Assembly (NCBI GenBank): GCA_947500825.1
Contig: CANMTR010000011.1
Location: 1-64,000 of the forward strand
Length of the DNA stretch: 64,000 bases
Direction of reading: 5' to 3'
Source of the DNA: an uncultured Paracoccaceae bacterium
Lineage (GTDB): Bacteria; Pseudomonadota; Alphaproteobacteria; Rhodobacterales; Rhodobacteraceae
How positions within the stretch are numbered: position 1 is the first letter of the stretch; every line of letters starts with the position of its first letter. A program made the position numbers and the translations under genes. Below are positions 14,045 to 21,839 of this stretch, one piece after another. The notes below the pieces were generated by a model. That model did not search any database and was not told where the DNA came from. It worked only from the letters and a program-made list of their open reading frames with translations.

Positions 14045-14548
14045 TCAATCGTCCAGCAGGCCCTCGGGCGGATCGATCACCAGCCGCCGTCGACGCAGGT
14101 CCACGTTGGGCACGATGAGCCGGGTGAAGGGTACCAGCACCGGCTCGCCCCGTCCCGGCAGGGAGAGTTCCAGCAGATCGCCGGGGCCCTGCTCCAGAAC
14201 CGCCGTCACACGCCCGATGACCACACCGCCGGGATCGACCGCGTCTAGCCCGATCAGGTCCACGTGGTAGAACTCGTCGTCCTCAGGCTCGGGCAGCCGG
14301 TCCCGGGGGACGTGGAGCCGCACGCCGCGCAGGGCGTCGGCCTCCTCCTTGGTGGAGATGCCGGCCAGGCGTGCGGCAAAGCCGCCCTTGAGCGGCGCAC
14401 CCAGTTCGACCTCGAAGATGCGGCCGTCCTCGGTAACGAGCGGGCCGTAGTTGGCCACATCCTCGGCCACGGCGCAGAAGCTCTTGAGGCGGACTTCGCC
14501 CCGGACGCCGTAGGAGCCGGCGAGCGCGCCGACACAGGTCAGGCTCAT
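14045..14548 (-). CDS. rimM: ribosome maturation factor RimM
   Basis: Assists 30S assembly, binding S19 near the 16S 3' domain. The 167-residue product has the N-terminal RimM domain (VGALAGSYGVRGEVRLKSF, GPLVTEDGRIFEV) and the C-terminal PRC-barrel (DDEFYHVDLIGLDAVD, GVVIGRVTAVLEQGPGDLLEL). The ATG at 14548 has GAGGAA nearby. It sits 40 bases after bluB, which separates it from its usual neighbour rpsP. Confidence 0.96.
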   Translation of the reverse strand: MSLTCVGALAGSYGVRGEVRLKSFCAVAEDVANYGPLVTEDGRIFEVELGAPLKGGFAARLAGISTKEEADALRGVRLHVPRDRLPEPEDDEFYHVDLIGLDAVDPGGVVIGRVTAVLEQGPGDLLELSLPGRGEPVLVPFTRLIVPNVDLRRRRLVIDPPEGLLDD

Positions 14549-14588
14549 GGTCTGTTCCTCCGCAGGGGGATAGGTGCGGCGCGCGCCA

Positions 14589-15218
14589 TCAGCGTTCCAG
14601 GACGGGCAGGGAGCCGCGGCGCTCCTGCCAGCCGGCACGTTCGAGCTCGGGGGTGTCGGAGCGTTCGGCGGGCCAGCCGACGCACAGATAGGCCACGAGC
14701 GCCCAGCCCTCGGGCAGGTCGAGATCCCGGCGCAGGCGCTCGGGATCGAGGATCGACACCCACCCGACGCCCAGGCCGTGCGCGCGCGCCACCAGCCAGA
14801 ACTGGGTCGCGGCGGCGACCACGGAATAGGCCCGCGTCTGGGGCATCGTCCGGGCGCCAAGCCCATGACCACGCTGGGTTTCCTCGGCGCAGAACAGGGC
14901 CAGGTGGACCGGCGCCTCCTCCAGCCCCGAAAGCTTCAGTCGGGCATAGGACGGGGCCCGGTCGCCCGGCTGCTCGGCCAGGGCGGCGGCGTTCTCGGCG
15001 CGGAAGTTGGCGATGGCGTGGGCCCGGGCGGGGGCGCTTTCGAGGCGGACGATCCGCCAGGGCTCGGACAGGCCGACCGAGGGGGCCCGGGCGATGGCGG
15101 AGAGGCACTCCTGCAGGAGCGCCTCGTCCACGGGGTCGCTCAGGAAAGACCGGACGTCGCGGCGCCAGCGCATGAGCGCCGCGAGATCCGCCCGGAACCT
15201 TTCCGAGAAATCAGGCAC
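14589..15218 (-). CDS. bluB: 5,6-dimethylbenzimidazole synthase BluB
   Basis: Oxygen-dependent flavin destructase that converts reduced FMN into 5,6-dimethylbenzimidazole, the lower ligand of vitamin B12. The 209-residue nitroreductase-fold protein shows RRDVRSFL near residue 20, SAIARAPSVGLSEPWRIVRL near 43, and the C-terminal GLGVGWVSILDPERLRRDLDLPEG with a VGWP ending typical of BluB. The start is a GTG with AGGAG nine bases upstream, only seven bases after the rpsP stop, so it is probably expressed with the ribosomal genes. No cobalamin gene or riboswitch lies nearby. Confidence 0.88.
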   Translation of the reverse strand: MPDFSERFRADLAALMRWRRDVRSFLSDPVDEALLQECLSAIARAPSVGLSEPWRIVRLESAPARAHAIANFRAENAAALAEQPGDRAPSYARLKLSGLEEAPVHLALFCAEETQRGHGLGARTMPQTRAYSVVAAATQFWLVARAHGLGVGWVSILDPERLRRDLDLPEGWALVAYLCVGWPAERSDTPELERAGWQERRGSLPVLER

Positions 15219-15225
15219 TTGGGCC

Positions 15226-15597
15226 TTACTCCTGAGGCTCTGCCTGAGCGTCCTGAAGGGCGGCGGCCTTGTCGGCCTTCTCCTTGGCGCGCTCCTGGGC
15301 GGCCTTGCCGGGGGTGCCCTTGTTGGGGTTGGCGCGGACGCGCTTGGCGATCACCTCGGCGTTCTCGAGGAAGCGGGCGACGCGGTCGGTGGGCTGGGCG
15401 CCATGATCGAGCCAGTACTTGACCCGCTCCATGTTCATGACGACGCGGCGCTCGTCGTCCTTCTTCAGCAGCGGGTTGTAGGTCCCGAGCTTCTCCAGGA
15501 AGCGGCCGTCGCGGGCGTAGCGGCTGTCGGCGGCGACGATGGAATAGTGGGGACGCTTCTTGGAGCCGCCGCGGGCGAGCCGGATCTTCATAGCCAT
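15226..15597 (-). CDS. rpsP: 30S ribosomal protein S16
   Basis: Small-subunit assembly protein, 123 residues. The core [35 protein letters not shown] and [17 protein letters not shown] is intact. A Lys/Ala/Glu-rich tail of about 40 residues follows, as in many alphaproteobacteria. It starts two bases after the chorismate mutase stop codon and lies directly upstream of bluB. Confidence 0.98.
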   Translation of the reverse strand: MAMKIRLARGGSKKRPHYSIVAADSRYARDGRFLEKLGTYNPLLKKDDERRVVMNMERVKYWLDHGAQPTDRVARFLENAEVIAKRVRANPNKGTPGKAAQERAKEKADKAAALQDAQAEPQE

Positions 15598-15598
15598 G

Positions 15599-15898
15599 TC
15601 ATTGTTCTCCTGAGATTTTCCGGTGGTTTTCTTTGACCCGGTCGGTAACCAGGCCGAGGATGTCGCGGGCGATGCCGGGGTCGAGCCCGGCCTCGGCCGC
15701 GAGGGATTCGAGACGTTCGCGCTGGGCCTCCTCGCGGCCCGGATCGAAGGCGGGAAGGGCGTGCTCGGCCTTGAGCCGGCCGACCCGCGCGGTCTGGCGG
15801 AAGCGTTCGGCCAGGGTGTGGACGAGGATCGCGTCGAGCGTGTCGATGCGGCCCCTGAGATCCGACAGCTCCGCCAGGGTGGCGTCCGGTGCGGTCAT
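15599..15898 (-). CDS. chorismate mutase (AroQ type)
   Basis: Converts chorismate to prephenate for phenylalanine and tyrosine synthesis. The 99-residue all-helical protein has the AroQ pattern: [27 protein letters not shown] (quoted as [11 protein letters not shown] and [12 protein letters not shown]), then K at the LKAEHALP site, [12 protein letters not shown] and a C-terminal [12 protein letters not shown]. The active-site Arg and Lys positions appear filled. It is a stand-alone monofunctional domain inside the ffh-rpsP run, an arrangement I have seen in related genomes. Confidence 0.9.
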   Translation of the reverse strand: MTAPDATLAELSDLRGRIDTLDAILVHTLAERFRQTARVGRLKAEHALPAFDPGREEAQRERLESLAAEAGLDPGIARDILGLVTDRVKENHRKISGEQ

Positions 15899-16025
15899 GA
15901 TCCGCCTCCCGGAGCCGGTTTCGCCTTGTCGGAATCCCGTCGGAATCCCGTCGGAGTCCCGGAGGAGGGCGAAACGGTTAAGATCGCCGCGCGGAAGCGC
16001 GGAGGGGCGCAACGGAGAAGGAGCA

Positions 16026-16541
16026 TCACGCGGCCTCCCCGTGGAGCCAGACCTCGCAGGCGGGATCGTGCTCGGCGCGGGTGCCGTCGGTCGTGGCCCC
16101 GAGCCGCTCCGCCACGCCCCGGGAGGGGGCGTTGCCCGTGTCGATGTAGCTGACGAGCCGGGCGGGCGCGAGGCGCGCGCGGCCCCAGTCGCGGGCGGCG
16201 GCCGCGGCCTCGGTGGCGAGCCCCTCGCCGGTGTCGGAGAAGAGCGACCAGCCCAGCTCCCTGTCGGCGTGGTGGGCGGGGTGGTGCAGGCCCGACATGC
16301 CGACGACCTCGCCCCCCTCGCGGCGCTCGAGGACGAACCAGCCGTAGCCCTCCAGCCACCAGTGGCCCGCGAGCGCGGCGAGGGTCTTCCACGCGCCCTG
16401 GTCGCCCGCCTCGGCGCCGCCGCCGATCATCGCGCCGCGCTCGGAGAGATAGAACCGGGCGAAGGGCGCGAAGTCGTCCCGCCGGGGCGGGCGCAGGGTC
16501 AGGCGCTCGGTGGTCAGGATATGCTCGGGCGCGGGGCTCAC
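16026..16541 (-). CDS. GNAT-family N-acetyltransferase (RimJ/RimL-like)
   Basis: A 171-residue GCN5-related acetyltransferase using acetyl-CoA. TERLTLRPPRRDDFAPFARF at the N-terminus and ELGWSLFSDTGEGLATEAAAAARDW (quoted as ELGWSLFSD and GEGLATEAAAAARDW) with YIDTGNAPSRGVAERLGA near the C-terminus are typical of the RimJ/RimL branch, which acetylates protein N-termini or small amines. The acceptor is unknown. The GTG start overlaps the ffh stop codon by four bases (GTGA), so translation is coupled to ffh. Confidence 0.88.
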   Translation of the reverse strand: MSPAPEHILTTERLTLRPPRRDDFAPFARFYLSERGAMIGGGAEAGDQGAWKTLAALAGHWWLEGYGWFVLERREGGEVVGMSGLHHPAHHADRELGWSLFSDTGEGLATEAAAAARDWGRARLAPARLVSYIDTGNAPSRGVAERLGATTDGTRAEHDPACEVWLHGEAA

Positions 16542-18037
16542 TTCTTCTTGCCGCCCATGCCCGAGATGCCGGGGGGCAGGCCGCCGCCGCCGCCGAAGGG
16601 ATTGCCCGCGCCGGGGAAGCCGCCGCCGGGCATGCCGCCCATCTTGCCCATCTGGGACTGGGCGGCGGCCATGTCGGCCTCGCTGGGGCCGCCCTTGCCG
16701 AACATCTGGCCCATCATCTTCTTCATCATGCCGCCCTTGCCCATCTTCTTCATCATGTCGGCCATCTGGCGGTGCATCTTGATGAGCTTGTTGAGGTCGG
16801 AAACCTCCATCCCCGCGCCCTTGGCGATGCGCTTCTTGCGGCTGGCCTGCAGGAGGGCGGGGTTGGCGCGCTCCTTCTTGGTCATGGACTGGATCAGGGC
16901 GATCTGGCGCGACAGGACACTGTCGTCCATGCCGGCCTCCTTCACCTGCTTCGACATCTTTCCCATGCCGGGCATCATGCCCATCATGCCTTCCATGCCG
17001 CCCATCTTGATCATCTGCTCGAGCTGGGTCTTGAGGTCGTTCATGTTGAACTGACCCTTCTGGAAGCGCTTCATCATGCGCTCGGCCTGCTCGGCCTCCA
17101 GCGTCTCCTGGGCCTTCTCGACCAGGGCGACGATGTCGCCCATGCCGAGGATGCGGCCGGCGATGCGCTCGGGCTCGAACGTCTCCAGGGCGTCCATCTT
17201 CTCGCCCAGGCCGACGAACTTGATGGGCTTGCCGGTGACGGCGCGCATCGACAGCGCCGCGCCGCCGCGGCCGTCGCCGTCCATCCGCGTCAGGACCACG
17301 CCAGAGACGCCGATCTTGTCGTCGAACTCGGTGGCGACGTTGACCGCGTCCTGGCCCGTCAGGCCGTCGACCACCAGGAGCGTCTCGCGCGGGGAGGTCA
17401 CGTCGCGGACTTCGGCTGCCTGGGCGATCAGCTCCTCGTCGATATGTAGTCGCCCGGCGGTGTCGAGCATGTAGACGTCGTAGCCGCCCAGGGAGGCCTG
17501 CTGCTTGGCGCGCCTGGCGATCTGGACCGGGGTCTCGCCCTTGACGATGGGCAGGGTGTCGACCCCGACCTGAGTGCCCAGCACCTGGAGCTGCTCCATC
17601 GCGGCGGGGCGGTTGGTGTCGAGGGAGGCCATGAGAACGCGCTTGTTCTCGCGTTCCTTGAGGCGCTTGGCGAGCTTGGCGGTGGTCGTGGTCTTGCCCG
17701 ACCCCTGCAGGCCCACCATTAGGATGGGCGCGGGGATCTGGTCGATCCTGAGCTTGCCGGGGTCGTCGTCGTCGCCCGCGAGCGTCGCCTTGAGCTCGTC
17801 GTGGACGATCTTGACCACCTGCTGGCCCGGCGTGATCGACTTCGTCACCGCCGAGCCGGTCGCCTTGGACTGGACCCGCTTGACGAAGTCGCGCGCCACG
17901 GGGAGCGACACGTCCGCCTCGAGGAGGGCCACGCGGACCTCGCGCAGGGCCGTCTTCACGTCGTCCTCGGAGAGGGCGCCCTGCTTGGTGAGGCGGTCGA
18001 AGACACCGCCCAGACGGTCTGACAGGTTCTCGAACAT
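16538..18037 (-). CDS. ffh: signal recognition particle protein Ffh
   Basis: SRP54 GTPase that directs membrane proteins co-translationally to the translocon. The 499-residue product has the N domain (MFENLSDRLGGVFDRL), G domain with GLQGSGKTTT, DTAGRLHID, TRMDGDGRGG and the closing GLGEKMDALE, and a methionine-rich M domain (about 325-460) that binds 4.5S RNA and signal peptides. The last 50 residues are rich in Gly, Met and Pro and end GGKKK, an extension common in alphaproteobacterial Ffh. It begins the minus-strand run toward rpsP. Confidence 0.98.
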   Translation of the reverse strand: MFENLSDRLGGVFDRLTKQGALSEDDVKTALREVRVALLEADVSLPVARDFVKRVQSKATGSAVTKSITPGQQVVKIVHDELKATLAGDDDDPGKLRIDQIPAPILMVGLQGSGKTTTTAKLAKRLKERENKRVLMASLDTNRPAAMEQLQVLGTQVGVDTLPIVKGETPVQIARRAKQQASLGGYDVYMLDTAGRLHIDEELIAQAAEVRDVTSPRETLLVVDGLTGQDAVNVATEFDDKIGVSGVVLTRMDGDGRGGAALSMRAVTGKPIKFVGLGEKMDALETFEPERIAGRILGMGDIVALVEKAQETLEAEQAERMMKRFQKGQFNMNDLKTQLEQMIKMGGMEGMMGMMPGMGKMSKQVKEAGMDDSVLSRQIALIQSMTKKERANPALLQASRKKRIAKGAGMEVSDLNKLIKMHRQMADMMKKMGKGGMMKKMMGQMFGKGGPSEADMAAAQSQMGKMGGMPGGGFPGAGNPFGGGGGLPPGISGMGGKKK

Positions 18038-18101
18038 CGGGACGGCCCCCTTCGCATACGACGAGCGCCCCCGTGGGCGAAACCTCGCTGACGGGGGGCG
18101 A

Positions 18102-18150
18102 TCCCGGCCCAAGGCCGGGACCGGGAACCTGATGCTCCCGGAATCAGGGA
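18102..18150. repeat. nested palindromes upstream of ffh
   Basis: TCCCGGCC and GGCCGGGA (18102-18109, 18113-18120) form a perfect 8-bp hairpin with a 3-nt loop. It is followed immediately by CCGGGA/TCCCGG and by CCTGAT/ATCAGG pairs. The sequence lies in the 200-base gap between the doxX-like gene and ffh and would be in the ffh leader or act as the upstream operon's terminator. No T-run is present. Confidence 0.5.
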
Positions 18151-18238
18151 TGACGTATCGGCGGAGGGCGCCTCTGTCAAGGCGGTGGCGCCGCATGTGT
18201 GCGGGCGGCCATGCCCGTTCGAGGGGCCCGGACGGGCG

Positions 18239-18577
18239 CTAGCGCCGGGCGCGCCAGTCGATGAAGGCCATCAGGGCGGCGGCCACGCCGAGGGCGGCGA
18301 GGTGCCACACGGGCGGGCCAACGAGAAGCGCCTTGGCGGTGAAGCCCACCGCCATGGTCGCCACCAGCGCCAGCCCCGCCAGCGGCGCGAGGGGCGTCAG
18401 GAGCCCGAGCGCGCCCAGTGTCTCGACGGTGCCGGTGACGTAGCGGGGCCACTGGCCGAAGCCGAACGCGTCGTAGAGCGCCACCGCGCCCGGCAGGCCC
18501 AGAAGCTTTTCCAGGCCGAAATAGAGAAAGGCGAGAACCAGCCCGGCGCGCAGGGCCGGGCGGAGACGTCTAGCCAT
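18239..18577 (-). CDS. DoxX-family membrane protein
   Basis: A 112-residue protein with four predicted membrane helices. RAGLVLAFLYFGLEKLLGLPGAVALYDAFGFGQWPRYVTGTVETLGALGLL (quoted as FGLEKLLGLPGAVALY and WPRYVTGTVETLGALG) matches the DoxX-like pattern of short quinone-associated membrane proteins. Function is unknown. Its start overlaps the end of the upstream gene by eight bases, so the two form an operon reading toward ffh. Confidence 0.8.
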   Translation of the reverse strand: MARRLRPALRAGLVLAFLYFGLEKLLGLPGAVALYDAFGFGQWPRYVTGTVETLGALGLLTPLAPLAGLALVATMAVGFTAKALLVGPPVWHLAALGVAAALMAFIDWRARR

Positions 18578-19088
18578 TCGACTTGGCGGCGCGGGTCACG
18601 GCGTCGAAGTTCGACTCGCGCTGGCGCTCGATGTGGTCGGATAGGGAGTCGAGCCGCTCGGAGATGCCCGAAAGCTCGTCGTGCAGCTCCTCCTCGTCGC
18701 GCCAGTAGGAGGTGACCGTGTCGCGGGCCTCGCGCAGGCGGTTGGGGGCGAAGATCGCCACCAGCACAGTGGGCACGATCAGGAGTGCTGCGACGCCGGT
18801 GCCGATCGCGGCGCCGGGGGAGACGTCGCGGGCGCGGTCCATCAGGCTCTCGCGGCGGTCGAGGCGGTGGGAGAGGTCCTCGAGGCGCGAGACGACGCGC
18901 CGGGTGGCCGTTTCGACGTCGCTCTCGTTCTCGAACATGTCGCGCACCCGGTCGGTGAGGCGGCCCGAGAGGGAGCGGGCCTGGTGGGGCAGCTCGCGGG
19001 TGCGGTCGGGGTAGAAGGCGGCGGCGATCGCGGCGGGGACAATGGCGACCGCGGCGGCGATGGCGGCGTTGCGCGCTGTGGGGGTCAT
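18570..19088 (-). CDS. hypothetical membrane protein with coiled coil
   Basis: No family was recognised. The 172-residue product has an N-terminal hydrophobic segment (AAIAAAVAIVPAAIAAAF), a charged helical region (about 30-95) rich in Arg and Asp/Glu, a second hydrophobic segment (GTGVAALLIVPTVLVAIFAP, about 100-120) and a C-terminal heptad-like region (ELSGISERLDSLSDHIERQ). This suggests two membrane passages with a coiled coil on each side. The ATG at 19088 has CAGGAG upstream and is preferred to an in-frame start 30 bases earlier. It overlaps the doxX-like gene by eight bases and is divergent from the LysR gene. Confidence 0.7.
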   Translation of the reverse strand: MTPTARNAAIAAAVAIVPAAIAAAFYPDRTRELPHQARSLSGRLTDRVRDMFENESDVETATRRVVSRLEDLSHRLDRRESLMDRARDVSPGAAIGTGVAALLIVPTVLVAIFAPNRLREARDTVTSYWRDEEELHDELSGISERLDSLSDHIERQRESNFDAVTRAAKSNG

Positions 19089-19216
19089 CTGGGGCTCCTG
19101 GTCCTTGCGGGGGGGCAATGCGGCGAATGGCGGCGCGGTTCCGGGGACGATTGCGTCTGGACGCGCAGAGGCGCCTGTCCTATCGGCGGGACGACTTTCG
19201 GGACCGGGACCGAACC

Positions 19217-20113
19217 ATGGCGATCACCACCTGGGACGAAATCCGCACCGCCTACCACGTGGCGCGGGTGGGCACCGTGAGCGGCGCCGCCGAGGCGCTC
19301 GGCGTCCACCACGCGACCGTGATCCGGCATATCGACGCGCTGGAGGGCCAGCTCGGGGTGAAGCTGTTCCAGCGCCATGCGCGGGGCTATACCGCCACCG
19401 AGGCGGGCGACGACCTGTTCCGCGTGGCCCAGGCCACCGACGACCAGTTCGCCCAGCTCGCCGGGCGGCTGAAGGGCCGGGGCGAGGGGGTGTCGGGCGA
19501 GCTGGTCGTGACCTCCCTCGACGCGCTGTCGCCGCTCCTGACGCCGGCGCTGGTGCGCTTTCGCGCCCTGCACCCGGATGTCAGCGTGCGCTCGACCACC
19601 GGGCCGCAGGTGCTCAGGCTGGAATACGGCGAGGCGCATGTGGCGATCCGGGCCGGCACCGCGCCGCAGGAGCCCGACAACGTCGTCCAGCCCTTCGGCG
19701 CGCTCGACGCGGTGCTCTGCGCGGCGCCGGCCTACGTGGCGCGGGCCGGGCGGCCGACGGGCGAGGCGGACCTGGGGGGGCACGACTTCGTCGGCCCCGA
19801 GGACCCCGAGAGCCGGGCGCCGTTCCACCGCTGGCTGGCGCGGGCGGTGCCGCCCGAGCGGGTGGTGTTCCGCGCCCGCGACGACCGGGTGGGCCACGAC
19901 GCGATCCGCGCCGGCGCGGGCCTGGGCTTCATGCCCGCGGTCTGCGCGGCACTCGACCCGGGGGTGGAGGTGGTGATGGCGCCCCGGCCGGACTGGGCCG
20001 CGCCCCTGTGGCTGGTGACCCATGTGGACCTGCACCGCACGCCCAAGGTGCAGGCCTTCCTGAGCTTCCTCAAGGAGGAGGCGAAGACGTGGCCGGAGCG
20101 GCAATCGGGATGA
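19217..20113 (+). CDS. LysR-family transcriptional regulator
   Basis: A 298-residue regulator with the N-terminal winged helix-turn-helix (WDEIRTAYHVARVGTVSGAAEALGVHHATV, quoted as VARVGTVSGAAEALGVHHAT) and a LysR substrate-binding domain from about residue 90. The ligand is not evident. Its stop codon overlaps the start of a dipeptidase gene (ATGA), which suggests it may control or be co-expressed with that gene. The ATG at 19217 gives the standard family N-terminus. A longer in-frame start at 19118 adds an Arg-rich non-conserved leader. Confidence 0.92.
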   Translation: MAITTWDEIRTAYHVARVGTVSGAAEALGVHHATVIRHIDALEGQLGVKLFQRHARGYTATEAGDDLFRVAQATDDQFAQLAGRLKGRGEGVSGELVVTSLDALSPLLTPALVRFRALHPDVSVRSTTGPQVLRLEYGEAHVAIRAGTAPQEPDNVVQPFGALDAVLCAAPAYVARAGRPTGEADLGGHDFVGPEDPESRAPFHRWLARAVPPERVVFRARDDRVGHDAIRAGAGLGFMPAVCAALDPGVEVVMAPRPDWAAPLWLVTHVDLHRTPKVQAFLSFLKEEAKTWPERQSG

Positions 20114-21177
20114 ACGAGGGGAAAGAGATGCGCGAACCGCTGGTCTTCGACGGGCACAACGACTGCCTGACCCGCATCCTGATGGCCGGGGGCGTGGCGG
20201 CTTCGGGCTCCTTCGCCGACCGGGACTCGGGCGCCATCGACCCCGCCTCGGCGCGGGAGGGGGGCTTCGGCGGCGGGTTCTTCGCCGCCTGGGTGCCCTC
20301 GCCGGTGGACCGGGGCCGGCGCATGGCCGCGATGCAGGGGGACGGCTACGACATGCCGCTGCCCCTGCCGGTGGAGCGGGCCGAGGCCGCCCGCGTGGTG
20401 GCCGAGGAGCTGGCGATCCTGGCGGAGCTGGAGCGGGCGGGCCATGTCGCGATCTGCCGCGACACGCAAGCGCTGCGCGCCGCCTTCGGCTCGGACCGCA
20501 TGGCCGCGATCTGCCACCTGGAGGGGGCCGAGGCGATCGGGGCGGACCTCGAGGCGCTGGACGTGCTCCACGGGCAGGGGCTGCGCTCGCTCGGGCCGGT
20601 CTGGAGCCGGGAGACGATCTTCGGCCACGGGGTGCCGTTCCGCTTCCCCTCCTCCCCCGACACGGGGCCGGGCCTCACGGAAGCCGGGCTGGCGCTGGTG
20701 CGCCGGTGCGACGCGCTGGGGATCATGCTCGACCTGTCGCACCTCAACGAGGCGGGGTTCCGGGACGTGGCGCGGACCTCGACCAAGCCGCTGGTGGCGA
20801 GCCATTCGGGCGCACACGCGGTGAGCCCCCACGCGCGCAACCTGACCGACGCGCAGCTCGACGCCATCGCCGAGAGCGACGGGCTGGTGGGGCTGAACTT
20901 CGCCTGCGCGTTCCTGCGCCCCGACGGGCAGATGCGCGACGATACCGGAATCGACGTGATGCTGCGCCACCTCGACCACCTAATCGGGAGGCTGGGCGAG
21001 GACCGGGTGGGCCTGGGCTCCGACTACGACGGGGCGCTGGTGCCCCGCGAGCTGAAATCGGCCGCCGACCTGCCGAAGCTGCGCCGGGCCATGGCCGATC
21101 ACGGCTACGGGGCCGAGCTGATCGCCAAGATCTGCCACCGCAACTGGTTTCGGGTGCTGGACCGCGTCTGGGGGTGA
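20110..21177 (+). CDS. membrane dipeptidase (peptidase M19 family)
   Basis: Zinc-dependent dipeptidase related to renal dipeptidase, 355 residues. Zinc ligands are visible as DGHND near the N-terminus, the HLEGAEAIG glutamate, MLDLSHLNEAGF and SHSGAHAVSPHARN. VGLGSDYDGA near residue 305 is a further family mark. No signal peptide is seen, so it is probably cytoplasmic and could act on dipeptides, including D-amino-acid types. The first ATG overlaps the LysR stop codon. An ATG at 20128 has a better ribosome site (GAGGGG) and may be the true start. Confidence 0.9.
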   Translation: MNEGKEMREPLVFDGHNDCLTRILMAGGVAASGSFADRDSGAIDPASAREGGFGGGFFAAWVPSPVDRGRRMAAMQGDGYDMPLPLPVERAEAARVVAEELAILAELERAGHVAICRDTQALRAAFGSDRMAAICHLEGAEAIGADLEALDVLHGQGLRSLGPVWSRETIFGHGVPFRFPSSPDTGPGLTEAGLALVRRCDALGIMLDLSHLNEAGFRDVARTSTKPLVASHSGAHAVSPHARNLTDAQLDAIAESDGLVGLNFACAFLRPDGQMRDDTGIDVMLRHLDHLIGRLGEDRVGLGSDYDGALVPRELKSAADLPKLRRAMADHGYGAELIAKICHRNWFRVLDRVWG

Positions 21178-21199
21178 GACGGGCGGATCAGCGGGCGGA

Positions 21200-21661
21200 T
21201 CAGGGGGCGCGGCGCCGCTGCTTGATCGCCACGCGCCAGAGCAGGAGCCGGGCGAGCCAGGGCTCGAACGAGCGGTAGGTGCCGCCCGAATACGCCTCCC
21301 AGTCGAGCGCCAGGCCGCGCCGCACCATGACGGCGCTCAGGTCGCGGCCGTCGGGCAGGTAGCAGATGGCCACGTGGCGCCCGTAGGTTTTGCCCGGCAT
21401 GATCCGGGCGGTGACGGTCTTCCTGCGGCACAGGCGGGCGAGGAGCCGTTTCGCCCGGCGCCCCTGGCGGTGGGAGACTTCGGGCGCGTCGATCCCCGCC
21501 AGCCGGATGCGCACGCCCCCGATGTCGATCGTGTCGCCGTCGATCACCCTGGCGCGGCCGATCACGACCCGCCCCGGCGCGGCCCGCCCGCGCCGCCGCC
21601 GCGCGCGGCCGGGCCGTGCCCGGAAGGGGGCCGTGACGAGGCGAAGGAGCAGTCGGATCAT
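21200..21661 (-). CDS. thermonuclease (SNase)-family protein
   Basis: A 153-residue staphylococcal-nuclease-fold protein, likely to hydrolyse DNA or RNA with calcium. The catalytic framework is intact: ARVIDGDTIDIGGVRIRLAGIDAPE supplies the metal aspartates, the first arginine and the glutamate (quoted as VIDGDTIDIGG and RIRLAGIDAPE), and KTYGRHVA supplies the second arginine. The N-terminus is short, hydrophobic then very Arg-rich. This is not a classical signal peptide, so secretion is uncertain. It is convergent with the dipeptidase gene, 22 bases apart. Confidence 0.87.
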   Translation of the reverse strand: MIRLLLRLVTAPFRARPGRARRRRGRAAPGRVVIGRARVIDGDTIDIGGVRIRLAGIDAPEVSHRQGRRAKRLLARLCRRKTVTARIMPGKTYGRHVAICYLPDGRDLSAVMVRRGLALDWEAYSGGTYRSFEPWLARLLLWRVAIKQRRRAP

Positions 21662-21839
21662 TCTTCGGCGGTCCGGGGTCTGTCGGGGCGGGGCGCGATC
21701 CCGCACGGGAGGACGTGCGGGGACATATCAAGAACACGGTCGTGTCCCGGCGCGCAAGGGGATGCCGCCGGGGCCGGGGGTGGCGGCGGCGGTTGCGGGC
21801 GTTATCTGTCGGCCCCTGGACGCCGAGAATGGAGAGACG

